Of a DNA stretch of 64,000 nt, positions 8,035 through 15,360 are shown piece after piece. The stretch is from an uncultured Rikenellaceae bacterium. Lineage in GTDB: Bacteria; Bacteroidota; Bacteroidia; Bacteroidales; Rikenellaceae. The stretch lies in the NCBI GenBank assembly GCA_949287525.1, contig CASEGL010000002.1, forward strand, positions 1-64,000, given 5' to 3'. The position numbers were made by a program, and so were the translations under genes. How positions within the stretch are numbered: the first letter of the stretch is position 1; each line of letters opens with the position of its first letter. Below the pieces are notes generated by a model that made no database searches, was not told where the DNA came from, and worked only from the letters and a program-made list of their open reading frames with translations.

Positions 8035-8529
8035 TTATTTCTCAGGGAATGCGGCGTCCCACAGCGCCTGATCGACTACGAGTGTATATTCGGCCGTATA
8101 GGTGTTGAGTTGGAAATAATCCCAATAGTCGTTCGACCATAGCAACAGTTGGGACTTGCGGTCATATTCGTCAATCAGCATGCAATTGTGTCTGTGCTTT
8201 TCGGTAGAACGCAGGACATTGTCATAGATGAAAGCGTTAAGGGCTTCGGAGTTTTTGAACAGGCTGCGATCGAAGTAGCGCACTTTCAATCTCTGATTGG
8301 GTTCGATGGTGACTTTTTTGTAAAAATTCAACTGGTAGTCGGGTGATAGCTCGTTGTATGGATCTTTTTCGCAAACGCACGATATCAATATTCGGATCGG
8401 TTCGGAGAGTTTGTTTTCGACATAAAAGCTGTGGGTGCTTTTGCTGGGTTCACCGTAGGAGGGTTGCTTCTCGCAGGAGCAGAACGCACTCATGCATGCC
8501 AACAGGCAAAGGAAGGTCAGTCGTTTCAT
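8035..8529 (-). CDS. small lipoprotein of unknown function
   Basis: A 164-residue protein I do not recognise. It has a hydrophobic signal peptide with cysteines at 17 and 19; Cys19, in FCSC, is the likelier lipidation site. The mature part is rich in charged and aromatic residues (YFDRSLFKNSE, LWSNDYWDYFQLNTYTAEYTL) and looks like a beta-rich periplasmic domain. Codon choice is more AT-rich than in the neighbours, which may mean recent acquisition. It is monocistronic, facing lpxH across a terminator. Confidence 0.8.
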   Translation of the reverse strand: MKRLTFLCLLACMSAFCSCEKQPSYGEPSKSTHSFYVENKLSEPIRILISCVCEKDPYNELSPDYQLNFYKKVTIEPNQRLKVRYFDRSLFKNSEALNAFIYDNVLRSTEKHRHNCMLIDEYDRKSQLLLWSNDYWDYFQLNTYTAEYTLVVDQALWDAAFPEK

Positions 8530-8741
8530 GGTACAATGGGTTATAAATGATGTGCGAATATAGTGCTTTCAGAGGGGAAAGGCGTTTATTTATGTGAAAA
8601 TAATTCTATTTGGATAAACATACTAATATAGAAAGATGGTGAAGTACATTTTTAGCACTGCGGCGGACAGGGCGGTGTCGTGGAGAAGAAGGCGGTGGGT
8701 TCCCTGCCGCATAAAGCAGCAGGCATGTGGATAAATGAAAA

Positions 8742-8769
8742 AAAGCGCGGCGGAAATTCGTCGCGCTTT
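8742..8769 (-). terminator. terminator of tRNA-Ser
   Basis: On the minus strand an AAAGCGCG...CGCGCTTT stem (arms 8762-8769 and 8742-8749) is followed by a T run. It lies just downstream of the tRNA-Ser 3' end. The rest of 8530-8779 shows no gene. Confidence 0.7.
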
Positions 8770-8779
8770 GGTTTGGGAG

Positions 8780-8866
8780 CGGAAAGAGAGGGATTCGAAC
8801 CCCCGGTACAGTTGCCCGTACACCGCATTTCGAGTGCGGCCCGATCGACCACTCCGGCATCTTTCC
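8780..8866 (-). tRNA. tRNA-Ser(CGA)
   Basis: An 87-base class II tRNA. The acceptor stem GGAAAGA pairs with TCTTTCC, with discriminator G. The anticodon arm CCGCA-CTCGAAA-TGCGG gives anticodon CGA (codon UCG), and a long variable arm (TGTACGGGCAACTGTAC region) identifies serine. The 3' CCA is not encoded. A promoter with TATCTTTA at 8926-8919 (minus strand) and TTTG at 8951-8948 lies about 55 bases upstream. Confidence 0.95.
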
Positions 8867-8918
8867 AATACCATGTCGCAAGCGTCCGCCGGAACGAATC
8901 CTGAACGCTTACGGGGTG

Positions 8919-8951
8919 TAAAGATACAAATTATTTGTTATCTGCAGCAAA
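8919..8951 (-). promoter_or_regulatory. tRNA-Ser promoter
   Basis: Minus-strand TTTG (8951-8948), a 21-base spacer, then TATCTTTA (8926-8919). Confidence 0.6.
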
Positions 8952-9055
8952 ACTGTTCCGGGAAACGACGATTTTTTCGCCGTTTCCCTGCCTGAGGCAG
9001 CTGAGGGGCGGTTCGGAAGCCCGTACATCCCGCGCAAAGAGCCGTCGGCGCGGCC

Positions 9056-10066
9056 TCAGCGCCGTGCGGTCGGATGGCGCAGCTCCTGCCATACGAGTGC
9101 CGAGGCGCCCAGAATGGCGGCTTCGGAACGGGGCAGCCCCGACGGAAGCAGTTTGACCTGTCCCCGGTAGTTGCGCATCATGTGCTGCTCCATGGAGCGC
9201 TGAACGGGCGCCCAGAGCAGCTGCCCGGCCGCCGTAAGCCCCCCGAAGAGGAAGATGGCTTCGGGCTGGGAGAAGGCGACGAAGTTGGCCAGCGCTTCGC
9301 CCAGCAGCATGCCGGTGCGTTCAAAGGCCTCCTGAGCCAGCGGATCGCCCGCCTGCGCCGCTTCGGCGATCATGCGCGAATCGATCCGTTCGGGCGGCAG
9401 CGAGCGCAGCTGGCTGGGACGCAGGTCGTCGGCCATGACCTCCATCAGGGTGCGGACGATGCCGGTTGCCGAGACGTAGGTCTCCAGGCAGCCGCGCCGG
9501 CCGCAGCCGCACACCCGCCCCTCCGGCCGGAGAATCACATGACCCAGTTCGCCGGCCATGCCGCCGTGACCCCGGATCAGCTGGCCGTTGGCCACCACGC
9601 CTGAACCCAGGCCGGTGCCGAGCGTAATCTCGATGAAATCCCGCATGCCCTGCGCGCCGCCGTAGATCATCTCGCCCACGGCCGCCGCATTCGCATCGTT
9701 GTCGATGGCGATCGGCAGGATCGGGTAGAACTGTTTGAGGTGGCTGACCAGCGGAATGTGGCGCAGCAGCATGCCCCGTGAGCCGTCGGCGTTGCGGTCG
9801 TACCATTGGATATTGACCGGATCCTCGATAAATCCGGTGAAGGGATTGCTGTTCGGAGCGCCGATGCCGATGCCCGCTATCTGAGCGTCGGGAACAAGGC
9901 TGCGCAGCGCCTCGATCTCTCCGACGAGCTGGTGCGCATACTCCTCGAACACGGGATAGTCGCGTGTCTTGAAGGTGCGCTGTCCCACGATGTTGCCCGT
10001 TTCGTCGATCAGTCCGGTCACCGTGTTCGTGCCGCCTACGTCGACGCCTATTGCCAGTCGTTTCAT
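9056..10066 (-). CDS. ROK-family glucokinase-type sugar kinase
   Basis: Phosphorylates a hexose, probably glucose, with ATP. The 336 residues start with the ASKHA phosphate motif IGVDVGGTNTVTGLID (about 5-20), contain IAIDNDANAAAVGE with the catalytic Asp (about 115-128) and the ROK zinc motif CGCGRRGCLETY (about 180-191). The start at 10066 (MKRLAIGVDVGG) was chosen because the fold begins there and because the predicted transcription start, near 10108, leaves no room for a longer protein. The exact sugar cannot be read from sequence. An inverted repeat occupies the start of its leader. Confidence 0.9.
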   Translation of the reverse strand: MKRLAIGVDVGGTNTVTGLIDETGNIVGQRTFKTRDYPVFEEYAHQLVGEIEALRSLVPDAQIAGIGIGAPNSNPFTGFIEDPVNIQWYDRNADGSRGMLLRHIPLVSHLKQFYPILPIAIDNDANAAAVGEMIYGGAQGMRDFIEITLGTGLGSGVVANGQLIRGHGGMAGELGHVILRPEGRVCGCGRRGCLETYVSATGIVRTLMEVMADDLRPSQLRSLPPERIDSRMIAEAAQAGDPLAQEAFERTGMLLGEALANFVAFSQPEAIFLFGGLTAAGQLLWAPVQRSMEQHMMRNYRGQVKLLPSGLPRSEAAILGASALVWQELRHPTARR

Positions 10067-10083
10067 GATGGTTCCGAGTTTGT

Positions 10084-10103
10084 CGTGCCGTACATACGGC
10101 ACG
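10084..10103 (-). repeat. perfect inverted repeat in the ROK gene leader
   Basis: CGTGCCGT-ACAT-ACGGCACG: 8-base arms around a 4-base centre, about 5 bases after the predicted transcription start of the ROK gene. Either an operator overlapping the start site or a 5' mRNA hairpin. Confidence 0.7.
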
Positions 10104-10111
10104 GCCATTTG

Positions 10112-10143
10112 TAAAGATACCCAATTCCCGTGAGTAAGACAAA
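10112..10143 (-). promoter_or_regulatory. ROK gene promoter
   Basis: Minus-strand TTTG (10143-10140), a 20-base spacer, then TATCTTTA (10119-10112). Confidence 0.7.
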
Positions 10144-10191
10144 ATTATTCGCGCTTTCCTTATCTTTGCACACACAATCAATCCCCATACC

Positions 10192-11169
10192 ATGATGTAC
10201 GACAAAGAACAACTTTCCGCGCGGATCGAGGCCTACATGCAGGCGCTGCCCTTCCCGCAGGAACCCGATACGCTCTACGAACCGATCGTCTATTCGCTCG
10301 AACGCGGCGGCAAACGGCTGCGTCCGCTGCTGGCCGCCATGGCCTGCAATGTATTCCGTGACACGATCGACGAGGTGCTGCCCTGCGCTGCGGCCGTCGA
10401 GGTGTTCCACAACTTCACCCTGCTCCACGACGACATCATGGACAATGCGGCCGTGCGGCGCGGCAAACCCTCCGTACAGCGCAAGTGGGGCGTGAACAGC
10501 GCCATCCTGTCGGGCGACGCCATGCTGATCTACGCCTACCGGCTGCTCGAACAGGCCGACACGGCGCTGCTGCCGCAGATTCTGCGGATCTTCAACGACA
10601 TCTCGCTGAAGGTGTGCGAGGGTCAGCAGTACGACATGGACTTCGAGTCGCTCGAACATGTCCCGATGGAGTCCTACCTCCGCATGATCGAACTCAAGAC
10701 GGCCGTGCTGCTGGCCGGTGCGACGGCCATCGGCGCCGTGGTGGGCGGAGCCTCCGTGGAGGATCGCCGGAGACTCTACGCGTTCGCCATCCAGCTGGGC
10801 ATGGCGTTCCAGATCCGCGACGACATCCTCGACAGCTACGGCACCGAGGAGACGCTCGGCAAGAAGATCGGCGGCGACATCCTGGAGGGCAAGAAGACCT
10901 TCCTGACCACGGCGGCCATGGAGACGGCCGACGAGGATACGCGGCACAAACTGGCCGGTCTGATGCACAACAAGGCGATGATTCCCGACGACAAGATCGC
11001 CCGCGTGCTGGCCATCTACGACCGGCTCGGCATCCGGGAGCGTGCCGAGCAGGCGGTGGCCGACTACACGGCGGCGGCGCTGGAGGCGCTCGACGGCGTG
11101 TCGGCTCCGGAGGAGCGCAAGGCGCAGCTCCGCAGTCTGGCGGCGGCGCTGAACCGGCGCATGCACTGA
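10192..11169 (+). CDS. polyprenyl (trans-isoprenyl) diphosphate synthase
   Basis: Condenses isopentenyl diphosphate with allylic diphosphates to make a polyprenyl chain for quinone or carrier lipids. The 325 residues contain GGKRLRPLL (about 39-47), the first aspartate-rich motif LLHDDIMD (about 79-86) and the second QIRDDILDSYG (about 205-215). Chain length cannot be judged reliably; farnesyl/geranylgeranyl or octaprenyl products are all possible. A TATCTTTG box at 10161-10168 lies about 24 bases upstream, without a clear -33 element. The start may be Met1 or Met2 (10195). Divergent from the ROK kinase gene. Confidence 0.93.
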   Translation: MMYDKEQLSARIEAYMQALPFPQEPDTLYEPIVYSLERGGKRLRPLLAAMACNVFRDTIDEVLPCAAAVEVFHNFTLLHDDIMDNAAVRRGKPSVQRKWGVNSAILSGDAMLIYAYRLLEQADTALLPQILRIFNDISLKVCEGQQYDMDFESLEHVPMESYLRMIELKTAVLLAGATAIGAVVGGASVEDRRRLYAFAIQLGMAFQIRDDILDSYGTEETLGKKIGGDILEGKKTFLTTAAMETADEDTRHKLAGLMHNKAMIPDDKIARVLAIYDRLGIRERAEQAVADYTAAALEALDGVSAPEERKAQLRSLAAALNRRMH

Positions 11170-11181
11170 TCGTGACCCGCA

Positions 11182-11210
11182 GGGCCGCTCAGGAGGGCGG
11201 CCCGTTTCCA
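11182..11210 (+). terminator. possible terminator after the polyprenyl synthase gene
   Basis: GGGCCGC (11182-11188) pairs with GCGGCCC (11197-11203), followed by GTTT. The T run is short, so read-through into the U32 gene is possible. Confidence 0.45.
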
Positions 11211-11234
11211 ATCATCTGAAATATTCCGAAAAAA

Positions 11235-12497
11235 ATGCTTACTCGCAGCGATATAGAGATCATGGCCCCCGTCGGGTCGTACGAATCCCTCATGGCGGCC
11301 ATTGCGGCCGGAGCCGATTCGGTTTACTTCGGCGTCGGACAGCTGAACATGCGTTCCCGTTCGGCGGCCAACTTCACCCTCGACGACCTGGCGCGCATCG
11401 TGTCGATCGCCAGAGAACACGGGCTGAAGACCTATCTGACCGTCAATACGATCCTCTACGACGACGAGATCGCCACGATGCACGAGGTGGTGGACCGCGC
11501 CAAACGCGAAGGGGTCGATGCCGTGATCGTGGCCGACCAGTCGGCCATCCTCTATGCCCGCAGCATCGGCATGGAGGTGCATATCTCGACCCAACTCAAC
11601 GTCTCCAACACCGAGACGCTGCGCTTCTATTCCCAGTGGGCCGATGTGGTGGTGCTGGCGCGCGAGCTGAATCTCAACCAGATCGCCCGCATCCACGACA
11701 ACATCGAACGGGAGCCGATCTGCGGCCCGAACGGCCGGCCCGTCAAGATCGAGATGTTCGCCCACGGCGCCCTCTGCATGAGCATATCGGGCAAATGCTA
11801 CCTGAGCCTGCACGAGTGCGGCCAGTCGGCCAACCGGGGTGCCTGCCGGCAGATCTGCCGCCGTTCCTACATGTTGCGCGACCGCGACACGGGCGAGGAG
11901 ATCGCCGTCGAGGGACGCTACCTGCTCTCGCCGAAGGATCTCTGCACGATTCCTTTCCTCGACCGCTTCATCGGTGCCGGCGTGCGCGTGCTGAAGATCG
12001 AGGGGCGCGCCCGTTCGGCCGAGTATGTGAAACGGGTGGTGGAGACCTACGACGAGGCGGTGCGGGCCGTGGTGGACGGCACCTTCTCGGCCGAGCGAGC
12101 CGACCGCTGGGTGGCCCGTCTGTCGGAGGTTTTCAACCGCGGTTTCTGGGGCGGTTACTATCAGGGGGCGCCGGTCGTGGAGCTGAGCGCCCATTACGGT
12201 TCGTCGGCCACCACGCGCAAGGTCTATGTCGGCAAGGTGACCAACTTCTTCAAGAAGATCGGCGTGGCCGAGGTGCAGGTCGAGGCGTCGCCGCTGGAGC
12301 GCGGGGCTTCGTATGTGATTCTGGGCGAGACGACGGGGGCGCTCGAAGGAGCGGTCGAGGAGGTCTATGTGGACGAGCGGCCGGCCGAGGTGGCGCCGCA
12401 GGGCATCTTCTGCTCGATCCGCACGCCCCAGCCCGTGCGGCGGGGCGACAAGCTCTACAAGATCGTGCCGGCCGAGCAGACCGTGACGCAGGATTAG
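11235..12497 (+). CDS. U32 family protein (TrhP/YegQ-like)
   Basis: U32 proteins, historically called peptidases or collagenases, are now linked mainly to prephenate-dependent tRNA/rRNA hydroxylation (TrhP, RlhA) or oxygen-independent ubiquinone hydroxylation (UbiU/V). The 420 residues contain the family signature EMFAHGALCMSISGKCYLS (about 177-195), followed by HECGQSANRGACRQICRR, whose cysteines fit the known iron-sulfur cluster. A small C-terminal beta domain (about 320-420) is typical of the TrhP branch. tRNA hydroxylation is the best guess for an anaerobe. A strong terminator follows at 12520. Confidence 0.88.
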   Translation: MLTRSDIEIMAPVGSYESLMAAIAAGADSVYFGVGQLNMRSRSAANFTLDDLARIVSIAREHGLKTYLTVNTILYDDEIATMHEVVDRAKREGVDAVIVADQSAILYARSIGMEVHISTQLNVSNTETLRFYSQWADVVVLARELNLNQIARIHDNIEREPICGPNGRPVKIEMFAHGALCMSISGKCYLSLHECGQSANRGACRQICRRSYMLRDRDTGEEIAVEGRYLLSPKDLCTIPFLDRFIGAGVRVLKIEGRARSAEYVKRVVETYDEAVRAVVDGTFSAERADRWVARLSEVFNRGFWGGYYQGAPVVELSAHYGSSATTRKVYVGKVTNFFKKIGVAEVQVEASPLERGASYVILGETTGALEGAVEEVYVDERPAEVAPQGIFCSIRTPQPVRRGDKLYKIVPAEQTVTQD

Positions 12498-12519
12498 CCT
12501 GCCGTACCAGGGAGAGACA

Positions 12520-12561
12520 GGGGGGAGTTGGCCGTATGGCCGACTCCCCCCCCCCTTTTTT
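12520..12561 (+). terminator. strong intrinsic terminator with C and T homopolymers
   Basis: Arms 12520-12533 and 12538-12551 (one wobble) around loop GTAT, followed by four more C and six T. Ends the U32 transcript. The remaining intergenic space to 12773 has no gene that I can support; a short CCGGCA-GTA-TGCCGG dyad lies near 12699-12713. Confidence 0.85.
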
Positions 12562-12773
12562 CGTGCGGCGCGTGTGCCGGTTTCCAGTGCGGGCAGGGAG
12601 GCGGCGGAAAAATACCGGATCGGGGGGATTGTGCAGCCGGCTTTTTTGTCGGACCTTTGCGGCAGTTTGTTTCGGCGGACCGTTGTCTTGGTCGGCAGCC
12701 GGCAGTATGCCGGTCGGACAGATCGTGCGGCCGGAGTATCGGGTTCGGCCGCATAACGAATGAGTTTTTGGGT

Positions 12774-12781
12774 TAAATTTG
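12774..12781 (+). promoter_or_regulatory. -7 box upstream of the PepSY gene
   Basis: TAAATTTG matches TAnnTTTG but no -33 element is seen at 18-21 bases. The predicted transcript start near 12785 coincides with the leader hairpin at 12785-12817. Confidence 0.45.
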
Positions 12782-12784
12782 CTG

Positions 12785-12818
12785 AAAGAGGCTGTCCGGT
12801 CGCCGTGCAGCCTCTTTT
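12785..12818 (+). promoter_or_regulatory. leader hairpin before the PepSY gene
   Basis: AAAGAGGCTG (12785-12794) pairs perfectly with CAGCCTCTTT (12808-12817) across a 13-base loop, followed by one more T. It lies 60-90 bases before the PepSY start codon and could be a weak terminator/attenuator or a 5' stabilising stem. Confidence 0.55.
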
Positions 12819-12876
12819 GTCGGAAAATGGGTGCGAGCCGGCGTGTGCGGCTTGTCAAAAAAATAAAAAGATAGTC

Positions 12877-14052
12877 ATGAAAGCATTTTTTCACCGTATC
12901 CATCTGTGGCTGGCGGTCCCGTTCGGACTGATTATTGCCGTGACCTGCTTTACCGGCGCCCTGCTGGTGTTCGAGGAGGAGATTACGCATAGTGTGCGGC
13001 GTGACCTGTACACCGTGGAGGCGGCGGGCGAGCCGCTGCCGGTCGGCGAACTGGCGGATCGGGTGGCCGCGACCCTCGCCGACGGCGTATCCGTGACGGG
13101 GGTGACGGCCTGTGCCGATCCCGACCGCGCCTGGGAGGTGAACCTGTCCCGGCCGCGCCATGCAGCGGTGCTGGTCGATCCCTATACGGGAGAGGTCAAG
13201 GGACGAGTCGAGCGGCTTCCCTTCTTTGCGACCGTGTTCCGGCTGCACCGCTGGCTGTTCGACAGCATGGGGTCGGGCAGCGGCATGTCGGTCGGCCGGC
13301 TGCTGGTCGGCATCAGCACGCTGATGTTCGTCGTTGTGCTGGTTTCGGGCATCATTATCTGGGCGCCGCGCACCGTGAAGGCATTGCGCAACAGCCTCAA
13401 GATTGCCGTGCGGCGCGGATGGCGCAGTTTCTGGTACGGTCTGCATGCGGCCGGAGGCATGTATGCGATGGTGTTCCTGCTGGCGCTGGCGCTCACCGGA
13501 CTGACGTGGTCGTTCACCTGGTACCGGACCGGCTTCTATAAGGTATTCGGCGTCGAGGTTGTCGGCCAGGGACAGGGCGGCGGAGCAGGAACCGGACAGG
13601 GACACGGACAGGGTGCCGGCCAGGGGTATGGTCATGGCCGCGGAGCTGCAGCCGTGGCGGATGCGGCAACCGTGACCCGTGCGGGGTGGCAGCAGGCGTT
13701 CGATACGCTGAAGCAGGCAGCCCCCGACTGGAACCGGATCACCGTTTCGGAAGGCAAGGCGACCGTGTCGCGCGACCGGCTGGGAAACCGTCGGGCGGTG
13801 GACAGCTATGCGTTCGATCCGGCGAGCGGCCTCCTGACCGGCGTGACTCCCTATCACGAGAGTTCCGATGCGAGCCGGTTGGGCGGCTGGATTTATTCCA
13901 TCCATGTGGGCAGCTGGGGCGGTACGGTGACGCGCGTGCTGACCTGTCTGGCAGCCCTGCTGGGGGCTTCGCTCCCGCTGACGGGCTATTACCTCTGGAT
14001 CCGCAGGCTGGTTGTCCGCCGCCGCAACCGGAAATTGGTGTCGGCGCGGTGA
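12877..14052 (+). CDS. PepSY-associated transmembrane protein with Gly/Gln/His-rich loop
   Basis: Inner-membrane protein of the PepSY_TM (PiuB-like) family, often associated with iron uptake or membrane ferric reduction. The 391 residues have about four membrane segments (about 10-32, 140-163, 190-213 and 350-378) with PepSY-type periplasmic regions between. Conserved His residues (HRIHLW, FRLHRWLFD, YGLHAAGG, SIHVGSWGG) are possible haem or metal ligands. Residues 230-256 are a low-complexity insertion of Gly, Gln and a few His. The start at 12877 was chosen because the preceding in-frame stretch is leader sequence containing the hairpin. Monocistronic between two terminators. Confidence 0.85.
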   Translation: MKAFFHRIHLWLAVPFGLIIAVTCFTGALLVFEEEITHSVRRDLYTVEAAGEPLPVGELADRVAATLADGVSVTGVTACADPDRAWEVNLSRPRHAAVLVDPYTGEVKGRVERLPFFATVFRLHRWLFDSMGSGSGMSVGRLLVGISTLMFVVVLVSGIIIWAPRTVKALRNSLKIAVRRGWRSFWYGLHAAGGMYAMVFLLALALTGLTWSFTWYRTGFYKVFGVEVVGQGQGGGAGTGQGHGQGAGQGYGHGRGAAAVADAATVTRAGWQQAFDTLKQAAPDWNRITVSEGKATVSRDRLGNRRAVDSYAFDPASGLLTGVTPYHESSDASRLGGWIYSIHVGSWGGTVTRVLTCLAALLGASLPLTGYYLWIRRLVVRRRNRKLVSAR

Positions 14053-14072
14053 TGCGGCGGCATGCTGAATTG

Positions 14073-14119
14073 TGCGGGCGGGTGATTCGGAACCGGAATC
14101 ATCCGCCCGCAGTTTTTTT
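14073..14119 (+). terminator. strong intrinsic terminator after the PepSY gene
   Basis: Sixteen-base arms 14073-14088 and 14096-14111 with one wobble, loop of 7, then seven T (14113-14119). Confidence 0.9.
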
Positions 14120-14231
14120 GCTGCGGCAGGGGGCGGTGTTCCGGCTGGTATCCGGAAAACTTATGGAGACATAGAAAAATAGAATAAAGATTGATAGTCA
14201 GTCGGATAGGTAATTCCGGAGGTAGGTGGGG

Positions 14232-14262
14232 GTTGTTTATCCGAATTATCTCGATAACTTTG
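14232..14262 (+). promoter_or_regulatory. hydEGF promoter
   Basis: GTTG at 14232-14235, a 19-base spacer, then TAACTTTG at 14255-14262. Predicted start near 14266, about 27 bases before the hydE ATG. Confidence 0.75.
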
Positions 14263-14292
14263 TATTATGTAACGTTCAATCCGGCAGCAGGG

Positions 14293-15357
14293 ATGGAAAA
14301 GTTGATCGACAGACTGCGTTCGGAGCATCATCTGGAGTCCGAAGCATACGCCCGCCTCGTGGCCGCCGCCTCGGGCGAGACGCTCGAATATGCCATGCGT
14401 GCGGCGCGCGAAGTGGCTGTTGCCCGTTTCGGTACGGGGATCTACATCCGGGGGCTGATCGAAGTGACCAACTACTGCCGAAACGACTGCTACTACTGCG
14501 GCATCCGGCGCAGTAACCCCCACGTCGAGCGCTACCTGCTCTCGCGCGAACAGGTGCTGGCGTGCTGCCGCATGGGATACAAACTCGGCTTCCGCACCTT
14601 CGTGCTGCAGGGCGGCGAGGGGGTGATTCCCGAGGAGCGCGTGGCCGAGGCGGTGCGTGCCATCCGGAGCGAATTTCCCGACTGCGCCATCACGCTCTCG
14701 CTCGGCGAGTACGAACGGGCTACTTACCAGCGCTTCTTCGATGCGGGGGCGAACCGCTACCTGCTCCGCCACGAAACGGCCGATCCGACCCACTATGCCA
14801 GCCTCCATCCGGCCGGTATGTCGCTCGAACACCGCATGCAGTGCCTGCGCAACCTGCGCGAGATCGGTTTCCAGACCGGCACCGGCATCATGGTCGGCAG
14901 CCCCGGGCAGACGATCGACACGATCGTGCAGGACATCCTCTTCATCGAACGCTTCCGCCCCCAGATGATCGGCCTCGGCCCCTACATCCCGCAGCGCGAT
15001 ACGCCTTTTGCGGCGTGTCCGGCCGGTGACATCCGCACCACGCTCATGCTGCTGGCCATTTTCCGCCTGATGTTCCCCGATGCCCTGATCCCTTCGACCA
15101 CGGCGCTCGCCTCCATCGCTCCCGACGGGCGCGAGCAGGGTATTCTGGCCGGTGCGAACGTGGTGATGCCCAACCTGTCGCCTGCCGACACACGCGCCAA
15201 GTATGCCCTCTACAACAACAAGAAGGCCACTGGACTGGAGGCCGCCGAGGGGTTGCGCGGACTGGAGGCGCAGTTCAACGCGATCGGCTACCACATCAGC
15301 TACGACCGCGGCGATTACGAAACGAAAGCGGAGGCGGCCCCGTCTCCGACAAAATAG
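14293..15357 (+). CDS. hydE: [FeFe]-hydrogenase maturation radical SAM protein HydE
   Basis: Radical S-adenosylmethionine enzyme acting on the synthon made by HydG to help build the dithiomethylamine-bridged diiron subcluster of [FeFe] hydrogenase. The 354 residues carry the radical SAM cluster motif Cys62-Cys66-Cys69 (NYCRNDCYYCG), the GGE segment (LQGGEG, about 104-109) and YIPQRDTPF (about 235-243). The start at 14293 was chosen because the promoter lies upstream of it and homologues begin with a short helix before the barrel. First gene of hydE-hydG-hydF; only 3 bases separate it from hydG. The family also includes MttE/PylB-type enzymes, but the context settles the assignment. Confidence 0.95.
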   Translation: MEKLIDRLRSEHHLESEAYARLVAAASGETLEYAMRAAREVAVARFGTGIYIRGLIEVTNYCRNDCYYCGIRRSNPHVERYLLSREQVLACCRMGYKLGFRTFVLQGGEGVIPEERVAEAVRAIRSEFPDCAITLSLGEYERATYQRFFDAGANRYLLRHETADPTHYASLHPAGMSLEHRMQCLRNLREIGFQTGTGIMVGSPGQTIDTIVQDILFIERFRPQMIGLGPYIPQRDTPFAACPAGDIRTTLMLLAIFRLMFPDALIPSTTALASIAPDGREQGILAGANVVMPNLSPADTRAKYALYNNKKATGLEAAEGLRGLEAQFNAIGYHISYDRGDYETKAEAAPSPTK

Positions 15358-15360
15358 GAA

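Noticed and set aside
13564..13644. Tandem DNA repeat or CRISPR-like array
   Set aside because: The repetition is an in-frame Gly/Gln/His coding stretch of irregular unit length, inside a well-supported gene.
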